Positions 12,901 through 19,484 of a stretch of DNA of 64,000 bases are shown here, piece by piece. Location: the NCBI GenBank assembly GCA_001839685.1, contig MLAK01001382.1, positions 49,460 to 113,459 of the forward strand, given 5' to 3'. Positions within the stretch are counted from its first letter, which is position 1. Every line of letters begins with the position of its first letter. The notes below the pieces were generated by a model, which was not told the origin of the DNA, ran no database searches, and saw only the letters and a list, made by a program, of their open reading frames with translations. The stretch is from Tritrichomonas foetus (Eukaryota > Parabasalia > Tritrichomonadida > Tritrichomonadidae). The translations under genes were made by a program, and so were the position numbers.

Positions 12901-13503
12901 TTCCAAATTCACTCTATACTCAAAAATAGAATCCAATAAAATATGACCTGCATTAATTTGTTGAACATTAAATTGAGCCGTTGGAGGAAGCGCATTTCCC
13001 TTCATTACAAAAGCAAAGCGAGTTTGATTTTCTGAACTTTGCTCGATTGAATCATTTATAGCTTTTTGTGTATAATTTTTAATTTTAGTATTTCGTCCAC
13101 TTTTTAAAGGAATTTCCGAATCCAAATATAAATTAATATTTTCATCAAAATCTTCATCGTAAAAATAGGCAGTTTGAATATAATCACCTGCTTTTTTCGG
13201 ATGAAAAGTGACAATCATTTGTTGAAACCTTCTTGGCCATATTTCGAATTGAATTGGCTCAATTTCAAACGTATCGGAGTGAAAAAATAAAGATCGACTG
13301 TATTTTTCGCGCATAGAGGGATCGTTAATGTCCAAAGTGCTTTGAAAAGTCTTTTCGTCGAGTTGATTTGGAAATTTTCGCCATTCTCCCCTCAAAATTG
13401 AGTCAGATTCATTCACAATTTTAATGACTAATCTACTGCTATTATTGATGTATGTTGGTGGGAAAATCAATGATTCTGGTTCAATTCTGCGCGTTTTGAG
13501 CAT
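3901..13503 (-). CDS. HYDIN: HYDIN-like axonemal central-apparatus protein
   Basis: This 3200-residue frame has no interruption. It consists mostly of repeated ASH/MSP-type immunoglobulin-like domains (ASPM-SPD2-Hydin family), with recurring phrases of the type 'FG.v..g......f.i.N....p..f.....' and 'I.P.s.....i.F.P'. At about residues 1445-1560 there is an inserted nucleotide-kinase-like module with a P-loop (GPPKSGRT, residues 1448-1455), the arrangement seen in HYDIN. HYDIN belongs to the central-pair apparatus of motile cilia, so here it would act in the trichomonad flagella. The protein is shorter than mammalian HYDIN (about 5100 residues). The Walker A lysine is Arg1454, so nucleotide binding is doubtful. 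Asn/Ser-rich spacers occur around residues 2775-2890. The start is the first ATG (MLKTRRIEPES). A decayed copy of this 5' end lies about 0.7 kb upstream. Confidence 0.9.
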   Translation of the reverse strand: MLKTRRIEPESLIFPPTYINNSSRLVIKIVNESDSILRGEWRKFPNQLDEKTFQSTLDINDPSMREKYSRSLFFHSDTFEIEPIQFEIWPRRFQQMIVTFHPKKAGDYIQTAYFYDEDFDENINLYLDSEIPLKSGRNTKIKNYTQKAINDSIEQSSENQTRFAFVMKGNALPPTAQFNVQQINAGHILLDSIFEYRVNLENIGKVGVNYHIDPSPCNFITFTPDNGSIIAECSTPIIVRLLANHVGQFNETFTFSIDGYDDSNENWNKLKPKITISGKVLGPSFKINKQKVDFGLVSFGFLYTETFEIINESQIPFEYSLSFAADGSFECREFNVIPGSGTIPKYGKQKINVEFIPTRIQDYNVKLNLSAPKFDGLLMSMDITAKCICPEISIKNSVIELGEIFIGRRYESSVCLVDETDFPAKFEFIDAGDVSALEASVEFLKPRGIIGAHHYENFPFAVTPLQLGHLKFVRYIRISGSDLPSLPFTVTALCRGPNIKLSATEISFGQINVLEDSMKEVTIFNDSLISSHYVATFASDNYAFDIDPVEDDIAAGETKTIRIFANLNDVGLFKSRLILTFQHLKPFTVELKAKGFGSTLVPSIDMDKIDYGYVFIGQPAIVQFSVENRGRRAQEIRWSIPKAKNEEKSPVLKRIEPDSVTIGKGEIANFSIIVESKKPASFSFIPQCHYTLNRQRTDLFHPLVEGKFIQPMIEFGEKSMNFLYIHDVTQEEQISSHISTNSAISPTKSLLSPIIQQNTIQNLSALPLEIAAICPNYFTISPIEFFLNPNETEHFEVIFDPSFKTTFASEIFDSQIKFIFKNSPQFYNMKIHTEMIFPNLLFEPSTSIDFGILMIHTEDTQHIEVTNTSETHADFYWELQTANDERIFDIYPIRGRIDPGDSIDIHITFFAGEGVKVNGCSNFSCTAICHVIGGPEYAIQLTGSSAAIDYSISPKSIDFGKIDYSTPLTGNFSLNNTSEVPINFKVKIPRGCDFKMLNIIPKSGQIGIKETVEFTLNAICGVPKPIRTSFFVEIGHYDDVQIDLSAECFFPQLKTNLPRLKEEDATTEYLNKHTNSFSTKSIDDSDKLMDDEYRAEKMLMIEKYTNQRKLNISPSIFSQLKMSTKLSNVKRFEGFALSSFVVDFGQLILGETKSLTYEITSITPFPISFEVLVNSLNGTGFSIQPSSFRDVPPNETLQITFSFDTSKRKKENLGKFNYKIPLVFKEDYGYMININANIIMPSLVFSKNHFDFETTTLGQTRVQTLQLQNLNDVACEFKIEPAQFTNVLQRNKAPSKKSIFKATPTQGILPPSSFVNIDISFSPQDEKNYLMQFPINIKHNSNTFYVSLKGNGVQMKLFFEPNSITFPPIREFSEPSQMSVDLINPGKYPIDVFSPQFDFQLFLNSLKLKNQKELKQEVNRNKIFQNDSILFSSGTKVSKFSLCIIVHGPPKSGRTSVSQAISRYLDNIPIISLQALWESIPHNSPADNYIQAFNQTINQKEYRKGFIIDGLDVFPETNEGESFLIHFLKQKNTQEELQNNPFTVLSHNNLTANEISLNYVLQGLEGHYVFHIALNANETALAQHQATNDHEEVKKKVTDIKQLMDKLFNMSEEDYNSLTDEQKKDVDEKRENYRKYLITHGDDLADFNLNSPSNTSKGNSHKDKAKKTRSKASLPSDPFLLAVMMFQYTFGRICEKVHDGNNFISLDITMNESENSIISGNSLLVDATIPIDDVMKEIYQFLPDTSNLKEKAFIQLIPKPRLVLPDDSLIGSPVLQDMPVNFKIISDQLPGEIPYELPPTKKIIKLIPKPCDDSLQQDVNEIEYTEEEEEIHEEIDITNYTKRWHIEANSRITLNLQFSANNAQKYTSNLLFGICDCRNDIFKLPVQGFCEQPDIDRNPKALFGKVVNTPDPKTLFSYVLSEKAFRFGALLITKEKLGRNVSALYKQDVNLVNKSSFPAEVTVLLAECGSKSVWTFENVIHNSKEHSLSTSASISSNNSSSSNSMVINPHETKTVKIGFNPNSVDRFHNTMSIFIKDNPEPIIIPIIGDGCCPVMEVSKTSLDFEKLLLKQVRTMKFEIKNTGKITACWRIKGGNNLGNCFTISQTEGMLYSTKSTPIEITFTSTKPVSVKKSLQIDILDQNKTRTFASQHVNVSAEAFDVAFEFTFPKNLSHLSFGSVKVGHVNQLTCFLKNKGRYPANYNITTGKGQIKNLISIDLPSGTIPPGDKGINITFSLKSIQTQKLSNAKGLNLHIFDSVSNEETASIPIPVSFESLYSKFSFEPENCLVSFGATSLNTTITKELTIFNNGVFPFDFELIPKIEVAPPDTGRRGFLRGKGNKKNQQQVSQMQRKQKKSNGKEFSIGHFTVTVSAGTIQPNSSVVIPIAFNSSTDGDFENNIIAKISDAPPINANPITALVTEVNENNEGVPILLSANCIVPGIMNNDFEKIFPNQHLCLRYDIAKIEMTAFLEDEQVFHFMPLVLKEETVIDVILVNPFPISCSADITIKSREKGNSSHFPFEISEKSVSIEPNSDYPLKLRFCPTSSGKFSGTFEAIVRGGTDPKTKTLKFGLEGAGALPSVTLYPQSEMTRSRSTIVNFGRTLVGLKKEKSIYILNDGLIPAYVTVKSSGKNTVENDFEMSLPGCENEEFVLSPGHKQALNVNYAPQALKKGQFHITIDVKDNSSAAISLTYIGEGFSEDVIFEGNSGSDDTDIIFKDNVVGQRQQVSFMMHNVSSNDIRFAWFNTNDFTFSPRIGHLRSHTRKEITTSFLTEKPIKLDSFKASCQWSKIEYTSMKNSNTNNKNSNLANKSNSGSNSSDNDNDVPDWDDSMQIVSFMQRNMLIPSLAQPSAPSETRSRNKTSTATLSSNTNSNINSITTRNRTNSTKNPPLPEIDLTETSVVFQSAKGPEFDLIKVVEIKPEPLFEVIPGKLKDLILRIDAISDHIKYEIDANEIEFAPTMMFETRISTVTIKNTCQIRFDYTWDTSVFGSMHTNYASSHKSPFSVAPCSGYIEPGESTTFKVMFSPEEVDDFTSHLVCDIPYLSAMPRPEIYVTGISRRPICHFNLETSDYLSAGRRHPDYTETLPEGVKVIELFSKGIGQKTTKKFEIINTTETPYEILWERKSDFCNTHTLQLKNTALCEPINCETPRTMISSGKRHIATFSYVPGSVKTIESLWEFKIPEYGVHIPLLIVGRIMPH

Positions 13504-14914
13504 TATTTCAAAATAACGGATAAATCATTCAAATCTAGCGAAATTCTATGAAAAATGTAATCTATTTTTAAATAGTTTATTTTCCTAATATTCATAAAAA
13601 CTTTCTGAACTGGACCAATTATACTCTGAATATAATTATGATGAATCTAGATTTATATCAATAAAAAATCAGTGTACGTATATATATTTCTTGTAATATT
13701 TTGTTATATTGATTGTTTCAACATATAGACCAGCAATGATAGGATTTTTCTCAAAAATCCTTCAATGATTATAATTTATGCTTAAATTTTATGAAAAATA
13801 ACCCATCCATAAAGTTTTACTTGACAACTCATAGATTTGCCAACATTGACATATCTTCAATAATTTATATGATTTTTTTATTCATCAAAGTGGGAATGAG
13901 TCAAAAAACAGTTAATCTCTCTTTTTGAAATAATAACAAATTTACTTTGAATGATAAGCTGAAATTGAAGCTCATCATTCAAAAAAATCTAATTTGCTTC
14001 TAATCTTCAACAATAACATCAAAAATTATGTGGCACATATTTACAATGGAAATTTCATTATTATAGACTGAGTTAATTTCGCCTGCTTTTTTCACTAACC
14101 TTCCTGCTAAGATTTACTCCAAAAACTCAATAAATGAAAGCAATTTTCAATTCATTTGTTATAAAATTGGAAAATCAATGATTCTGTGTTCAATTCTGCG
14201 TGTCTTCGACTTTCATTATCTGCGGACGGATGTTTATGAAATTTGGAAATTTGGTTTTCATCTCACATTAGAATTTGATAAAACTCGTAAACAATATCTT
14301 AAATGAACAATAAGAAAGATTTGTTCGGAATCATTTTTCAAAAGTGAAAAAATTTTATCAATTCTATGAAATAAAATTAATAGAAATTAAATAAATTTAT
14401 AATCGTGCTTCTCAAATCTATTGGATGAAAAAAATTCTAAAGAGAATACTCAATATTTCAATTATATTCTTGAGAATAGATCAGATTGATTCTTAACAGT
14501 TTTGATTCTTAGAAATATTGTGAGGAGTTTTTCCACTTTTCTGAAGAATTCAAACACTCAGAAATAATTGTGAGAAATTTTTTTGAATTGAGTTAGATTA
14601 GTGCTGATTCAATTATTGCACTTCACAACAATTTCATGAAAATTTCACTATTCGATAGTGGATTTCATCTTATGTAAACCAATAACAATTAAACTTTTTT
14701 CCAATTTCAATGCAATTTATTTGTTCACTTTATCAAAAAGTAAAATCCTTTCACAATTATTTATAAAAAGAAAAGATAACACAATTTCACACAAATATAT
14801 AATTTCATACATCTCAATTATTTGGTTATTTTCACAGTCCCATTCAAATTTCAAAAGAAAAATCCAAAATTTCATAGAGCTCCATTTATTTTTTTCTATC
14901 GCTCCTCCCATTTC
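13504..14914. other. Divergent intergenic region between HYDIN (-) and a protein kinase (+)
   Basis: About 1.4 kb of AT-rich DNA that must hold both promoters. It contains a decayed copy of the HYDIN 5' end (about 14169-14232). It also holds an imperfect direct repeat around 14515-14590, where 'agaaata(a)ttgtgag' occurs twice. The kinase frame is open upstream of its first ATG, from 14822, but has no ATG there. Confidence 0.6.
14169..14232 (-). pseudogene. Decayed duplicate of the HYDIN 5' end
   Basis: On the plus strand GAAAATCAATGATTCTG followed by TTCAATTCTGCG occurs here and also at about 13466-13495, inside the first codons of HYDIN. The two blocks are nearly identical apart from small indels. 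Similarity appears to run on through the start codon (CATTAT...CGGAT in both). In the copy, indels destroy the reading frame after a few codons. The rest of HYDIN is not present, so this is a relic of a partial duplication that includes the proximal promoter and first codons. Confidence 0.65.
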
Positions 14915-16402
14915 ATGCTCCAAAGCGATCTTCCTGGTTTCAATTGTCAGGGTGAGGTCACACATGATCAAAATAACAACTTAAATCCCAAACAGAAACA
15001 CAGTTCTGGAAACTTTCGCAGGATATTCAATTATTATGTTGGAGAAGAAATTGACCAAGGATCTTTTTCGACAATTCGTCTCGCTTTCCATAATACAACA
15101 TTACGGCCGTGTGCTTTAAAGATGATCTCCAAAACCAAACTCAGAAATGCTGGTCAAATAGGTCAATCCATTCTTTTTGCGGAATCCGTAATATCTCCCC
15201 TGTTAAAGCATCCAAATATCGCTAAAACTATAGAATGCGTAGAAACAAAGCGATCAATTCTTGTCTTTATGGAACTTTGTACAGATGGAAATTTGTGTGA
15301 TGTTGTTCGAGATTTGAATTTCTCACAAAAAGTTGAAGTGGCCACTCAAATCATCTCTGCTGTCAAGTATCTCCACAGTCATAGTATATGTCATAGAGAT
15401 ATAAAAATGGACAACATTCTCATTCATAGAGGTACTGCCAAATTATGTGATTTTGGTTTTTCAACATTTTGTATTGGTGAAAATTCCAAAATTTCAGGGG
15501 TTTGTGGCTCATATGAGTATGTTGCACCTGAGGTTATGACAGAAAGTGAATACAATGGAATGGCAGCAGATATTTGGTCCCTTGGAATCTTACTTTATAA
15601 ACTTTTTTCTCATCAAGCTCCAGAAATTTCCACAATTGACTTAGAGATGGTTCCTCCTGATATTCAAACAATTCTTCGAAAAATATTCATTCATGATCCT
15701 GCCAGCAGAATTACGATTAATGAACTGTTTGAAGAATTTCAGAAAATCAAATGTCATATTTCCAATGAAGATGAAACACAAGGAAATAATCAAACGAGAA
15801 AACATAATTCTTCAAATAAAATTCATAAAAAAGAAAAATCAATTCACTTCACAAATGCTTCGGATTCATTCAATGATAATAGTTTAATGCAAAAGGAAGA
15901 TGTTATATCTCGATTATGTGAAGCTTTAAATCGAGAAAGATCCGCGATAATGCAAGACTTAAAAGATCCAAAATTAAACAAAACCCAAATATTGGCAAAG
16001 TTGATTAATGAATACCCAGAAAATGTTAAAATGACACGTTCAAAATTTCAAAAAAGTCAGCGTGCAAATTCAGTTCCTCAATTATCTAATTTTGATTATC
16101 AATCTTTGATGGAACAAAATGACGATGTATTTATGCAGTTGGGTGACAAAACATTTCATGATAAAAGTATTTGCCAGATTTTCAAGGCCCTTAAAACGAT
16201 TCTATTCAAATATAATTTTTGTGTTTGTACAAAGCCAAATGAAACAAATACTGTTGTCATTTTAAACACAGAAGAGGGTGATGTAAAGCTTCAAATGAAC
16301 TGTGTTACACTTAATGATGATGGTTGTAGAATGACACTTTCAGCACCACCTCAATTTGTTTCTACAGCAAAAGAAGTTTTCAGTGAATTGGATTTCATTT
16401 GA
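14915..16402 (+). CDS. Ser/Thr protein kinase, CAMKL-like, with possible KA1-like C-terminus
   Basis: This 495-residue protein starts at the first ATG (14915); the frame is open earlier but only with non-ATG codons. The kinase domain spans about residues 39-295. The glycine loop is EIDQGSFS, with the first Gly replaced by Asp. The lysine is in CALKMISK, the catalytic loop is HRDIKMDN (Asp162), the Mg-binding motif is DFG (Asp179), and the APE motif is YVAPEV, so it should be active. The order and sequence fit the CAMK-like/Snf1-MARK group that is greatly expanded in trichomonads. A charged, Asn-rich linker follows. The last 85 residues or so (ICQIFKALKTILFKYNF...) have the alpha/beta character of a KA1 lipid-binding domain, as in MARK kinases; this is an inference. 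Substrate unknown. Confidence 0.85.
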   Translation: MLQSDLPGFNCQGEVTHDQNNNLNPKQKHSSGNFRRIFNYYVGEEIDQGSFSTIRLAFHNTTLRPCALKMISKTKLRNAGQIGQSILFAESVISPLLKHPNIAKTIECVETKRSILVFMELCTDGNLCDVVRDLNFSQKVEVATQIISAVKYLHSHSICHRDIKMDNILIHRGTAKLCDFGFSTFCIGENSKISGVCGSYEYVAPEVMTESEYNGMAADIWSLGILLYKLFSHQAPEISTIDLEMVPPDIQTILRKIFIHDPASRITINELFEEFQKIKCHISNEDETQGNNQTRKHNSSNKIHKKEKSIHFTNASDSFNDNSLMQKEDVISRLCEALNRERSAIMQDLKDPKLNKTQILAKLINEYPENVKMTRSKFQKSQRANSVPQLSNFDYQSLMEQNDDVFMQLGDKTFHDKSICQIFKALKTILFKYNFCVCTKPNETNTVVILNTEEGDVKLQMNCVTLNDDGCRMTLSAPPQFVSTAKEVFSELDFI

Positions 16403-17681
16403 TTCACATTATTTATTTATTGTTTGAATTAAAAATTTTACATATCGACAATTTTTTTTATAGTATTATAATTTTTGCGATGATTGAAACTATGTTCAAC
16501 GGCAAGTAATAAATCATTTTGAAGTGCGAATTGGTTCAGTATAAAATATTGCACAACAAAACAAACATCTCAATCATTGTGAATCATATTATTGAATCTT
16601 ATCCTTTGCAATAAAAGGTTGAGATAAGTACTAAACTATAATAATAAGAAATTTATAATTAGAATAAAATTTCGACATTGGCGATTTCAATATTTTAGAC
16701 TCCATGTAACCGAAAAAGTTTTCCTTAATGAGCAGAATGGGTGATTGGCGTAGCAACTTTTTGTGAAGCTAATCACACTTTTCGTAAATCACTTTTTGTA
16801 CGTAATTAATTTATTATTCACACAAAAAGCGCCATTCTTCAATTTTGGAAAATAACAACTCAAAAAGTTTCCCATTGAGTATTGGAGTTTCTGTCATCAG
16901 AAATAATTGAATGAAGGTAATTGAATTCACAAATCACTACCTCCATACGGTATTCCATCTCTCTATTATGTTGAGCAAATAATTCTCAGAATATAAGATT
17001 AAATCAAAATACCAACACTATAACCTTTTTTTAAGTTTTTAAATTCCATAGAGATCATAAATTAGTATTAGATCTAGTATAGTTGTTTCTATTAGTATTG
17101 AATCGCTTTTCAGAAAAAAAAATTATTTTTTCTGTTTTTTCTTTGAACTAATTAATTATCTTTGAAATTTTTTTCTGTAAGTTTTGAAGAGTCAATCTTT
17201 TCTCCAAGTGAATCAACTATTTCCTTTAAACGACTACATGGTACAGTCTGTTTTAGCTTAGATTTTTCAATGCATTTCGAATTGAAGATTATTGAAGCAT
17301 TTCAATTATTTTCAGATCAATTTGGGTTAAATCTTTTCAATTTTGGTTTTATATTAATTTTATTTCAACAAATTGGATTTTTGGTCTTGTCCAAAAGTAA
17401 ACTGTTATTGTTATTCCTCAATGCATATATAGTAGTCAAAATAACCAAAAAATATTGGATTTTCTTGAATTCCTCACATTTTTTCCAATTCATTTATATC
17501 ATTGAAATTTTGATTTGACAAAAATTGAAATTTAATCTTTTCTATTGAATCCTTTCAGAAAAATCCCACAATTTTTATAAATAATGAGTTTCTAAAGTTT
17601 ATATTGTCTCATAATTGCCTCAAAAAAATATTCTTGTCCCCACAAAGTTTTATTCTATGAATTAATTATTTGTGTGATATA
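16403..17681. other. Intergenic spacer between two kinase genes, about 1.28 kb
   Basis: AT-rich. It contains an imperfect inverted repeat at 16735-16838. An open frame at 17162-17518 lacks an ATG start and has noncoding-like composition. I see no tRNA or other RNA gene. Confidence 0.55.
16735..16838. repeat. Imperfect long inverted repeat with nested stem
   Basis: GAATGG...CTTTTTGTGAA on the left pairs with TTCACACAAAAAG...CCATTC on the right, about 100 bases apart overall. A nested pair GTGATT...AGC / GCTAATCAC lies within the left half. It may be a structured transcript or a small inverted-repeat element; the function is unknown. Confidence 0.45.
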
Positions 17682-18854
17682 ATGCATGCGAAAAAAACAA
17701 TTGATATGCTTCATGAGAAAGAACTCTTAAGAGAACAAGAAAGCGAAAAGAAAGAGTTGAACCGAGATCATATCAAAAGCGCGCTTTCACACAGGAAATA
17801 TGAGTTCATCAGGCCAATAGGTGCCGGTAGTTTTGGATCCGTTTTTCTGATCCATTCTCAGAAATACAATCAAGACTTTGTGGTAAAAGTGAGTGACTAT
17901 AAAGGAAAGACAGGTGAACTGGACCAAACTGAAATCAATAATTTAATCAATTTAGTTCATCCAAACATCATCAAAATGTATGAAACTTTCATCGAATATG
18001 ATTACTTGTTTCTTGTCCTTGAATATTGTGAAGGAGGAAGTCTCGAAGATGTAGTCGAAAATTTTGGTCCCATTCGTGCCCCATTACTTTTTACATTATG
18101 TTCACAAATAATTACTGCTTTGAAACATTGCCACGATAGAAATATTGTTCATCGTGACTTAAAACCAGCAAATGTATTTATCGACAAAAACAAAAGACCA
18201 AAACTTGCAGATTTCGGTCTTTCCAACAAAATGGATGAAAATAGTAAATTGATAAAAGCATTTGGTGGAAGCAAGCCTTACATGGCACCTGAAATTTTTA
18301 ATAGATGCGCTTATGATCCTTTTGCAGCTGATGTTTGGGCATTAGGTGTCACTTTCTATCAAATCTCTACAGGAAAGCTCCCATGGAATTCTACCAATAT
18401 GAAAGAGATGAGATTGGCGATCACATTGGGTGTTGTGTCATTTAAGGGTACTAATGTGCCACCAATTTTTGCTCAACTCGTCAGACAAATGCTTGAAATT
18501 AAAGTCGAGAAAAGAATAACTCTTGATAAACTTCTCAATCATTCCATTTTCCAATTGAAAGAACAAAAAAGTCTTGGGAATGGATTATCTATAAAAGGAA
18601 CATCTTCCAATGTCTCACAACTCAATCTCACTCTTTTCAAAACATCAAACAAGTCCAAAGATATACTCAATGTTGGAACAATTGATGAAAAAGAAAAAGA
18701 CACAGATGGAGAAAAAGAAAAACCAATGAGGTTGGCTAATTGTGGAATTGTTTTATCTTTCCAAAATGTATTACAGGCAGCAAAAATGAATTCAAGAGGA
18801 AGAAATGTTCATTCATCTAATTTAACCAATTTTGCTAACAAAACTTTTTTGTAA
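17682..18854 (+). CDS. Ser/Thr protein kinase, NEK/CAMK-like
   Basis: This 390-residue protein starts at the first ATG (17682); the frame upstream has only a TTG. All catalytic signatures are present: glycine loop GAGSFGSV (from residue 47), Lys69 in VVKVSD, HRDLKPAN (Asp159), DFG (Asp177), MAPEI and the ADVWALG helix. The C-terminal 110 residues or so are polar with no recognised domain. The best description is a NEK- or CAMK-like trichomonad kinase; the assignment between these groups is weak. An active enzyme that phosphorylates Ser/Thr is expected; the substrate is unknown. It sits tandem to the kinase ending at 16402, but the two kinase domains are clearly different, so this is not a recent duplication. 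Confidence 0.85.
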   Translation: MHAKKTIDMLHEKELLREQESEKKELNRDHIKSALSHRKYEFIRPIGAGSFGSVFLIHSQKYNQDFVVKVSDYKGKTGELDQTEINNLINLVHPNIIKMYETFIEYDYLFLVLEYCEGGSLEDVVENFGPIRAPLLFTLCSQIITALKHCHDRNIVHRDLKPANVFIDKNKRPKLADFGLSNKMDENSKLIKAFGGSKPYMAPEIFNRCAYDPFAADVWALGVTFYQISTGKLPWNSTNMKEMRLAITLGVVSFKGTNVPPIFAQLVRQMLEIKVEKRITLDKLLNHSIFQLKEQKSLGNGLSIKGTSSNVSQLNLTLFKTSNKSKDILNVGTIDEKEKDTDGEKEKPMRLANCGIVLSFQNVLQAAKMNSRGRNVHSSNLTNFANKTFL

Positions 18855-19129
18855 GATTTTTTGCTTCATGATTTTGGGAATTTTTTTTTTGCGGAATTTT
18901 AAATACATAGAATAGAACCTTGAATGTATTCCATATATTTGATTAAATGTTTCTCATTATGATGTACTATTAGCTGATGCATTCCATGAAAAAAATGCGG
19001 GAGTTTTTATTAAATGTGATTTAACAATAATATTTTTTTTGTTTAAGATCAAAATGAAATGAAAAAGCATATAAAAATGTTTCTCATCCTTCATTTCATT
19101 CATATCTTTTATTCTTCTTCTTCTTCTTC

Positions 19130-19167
<38 letters not shown>

Positions 19168-19484
19168 ATTGAATGGACCAAATCAATCGAGAATAATTAT
19201 GTATTTTTTATTTTTGAATAGGAATGAAATATTTGGATACCCAATTATGAAATGGATATAATGAGAACTGATTATTTGATAATTCCGAATTGTTTTGTAT
19301 ATCAGAGAAAAAAACATTTCAAAACATTAACTGGCAAACGTGTATTTTGAAAATGGAGAGTTTTATCAGGCATATTATTTAAATGAATGCATTTTAATCG
19401 TCTTTACCCATGTTCACAAAAATTCAATTCATTGAATTAATCAATTACCCAAAATTTTGGGAAAAGTGGCAGAATTAACTTTTT
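18855..19484. other. Intergenic spacer, 630 bp, with trinucleotide microsatellite
   Basis: AT-rich spacer between two plus-strand genes. Its main feature is the TTC/TTA microsatellite at 19112-19166. No gene is seen. Confidence 0.6.
19112..19166. repeat. Compound microsatellite (TTC)n(TTA)n
   Basis: About six TTC units run directly into about twelve TTA units. This is a length-variable simple repeat that could serve as a strain marker. Confidence 0.9.

Noticed and set aside
14658..14984. Open frames on both strands just before the kinase start
   Set aside because: They overlap each other and the kinase 5' end and have non-ATG starts or low-complexity translations.
17162..17518. 118-codon open frame in the spacer between the two kinases
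   Set aside because: It begins with TTG, has no ATG near the start, no initiator, and a Phe/Leu/Ile-rich translation typical of AT-rich noncoding DNA.
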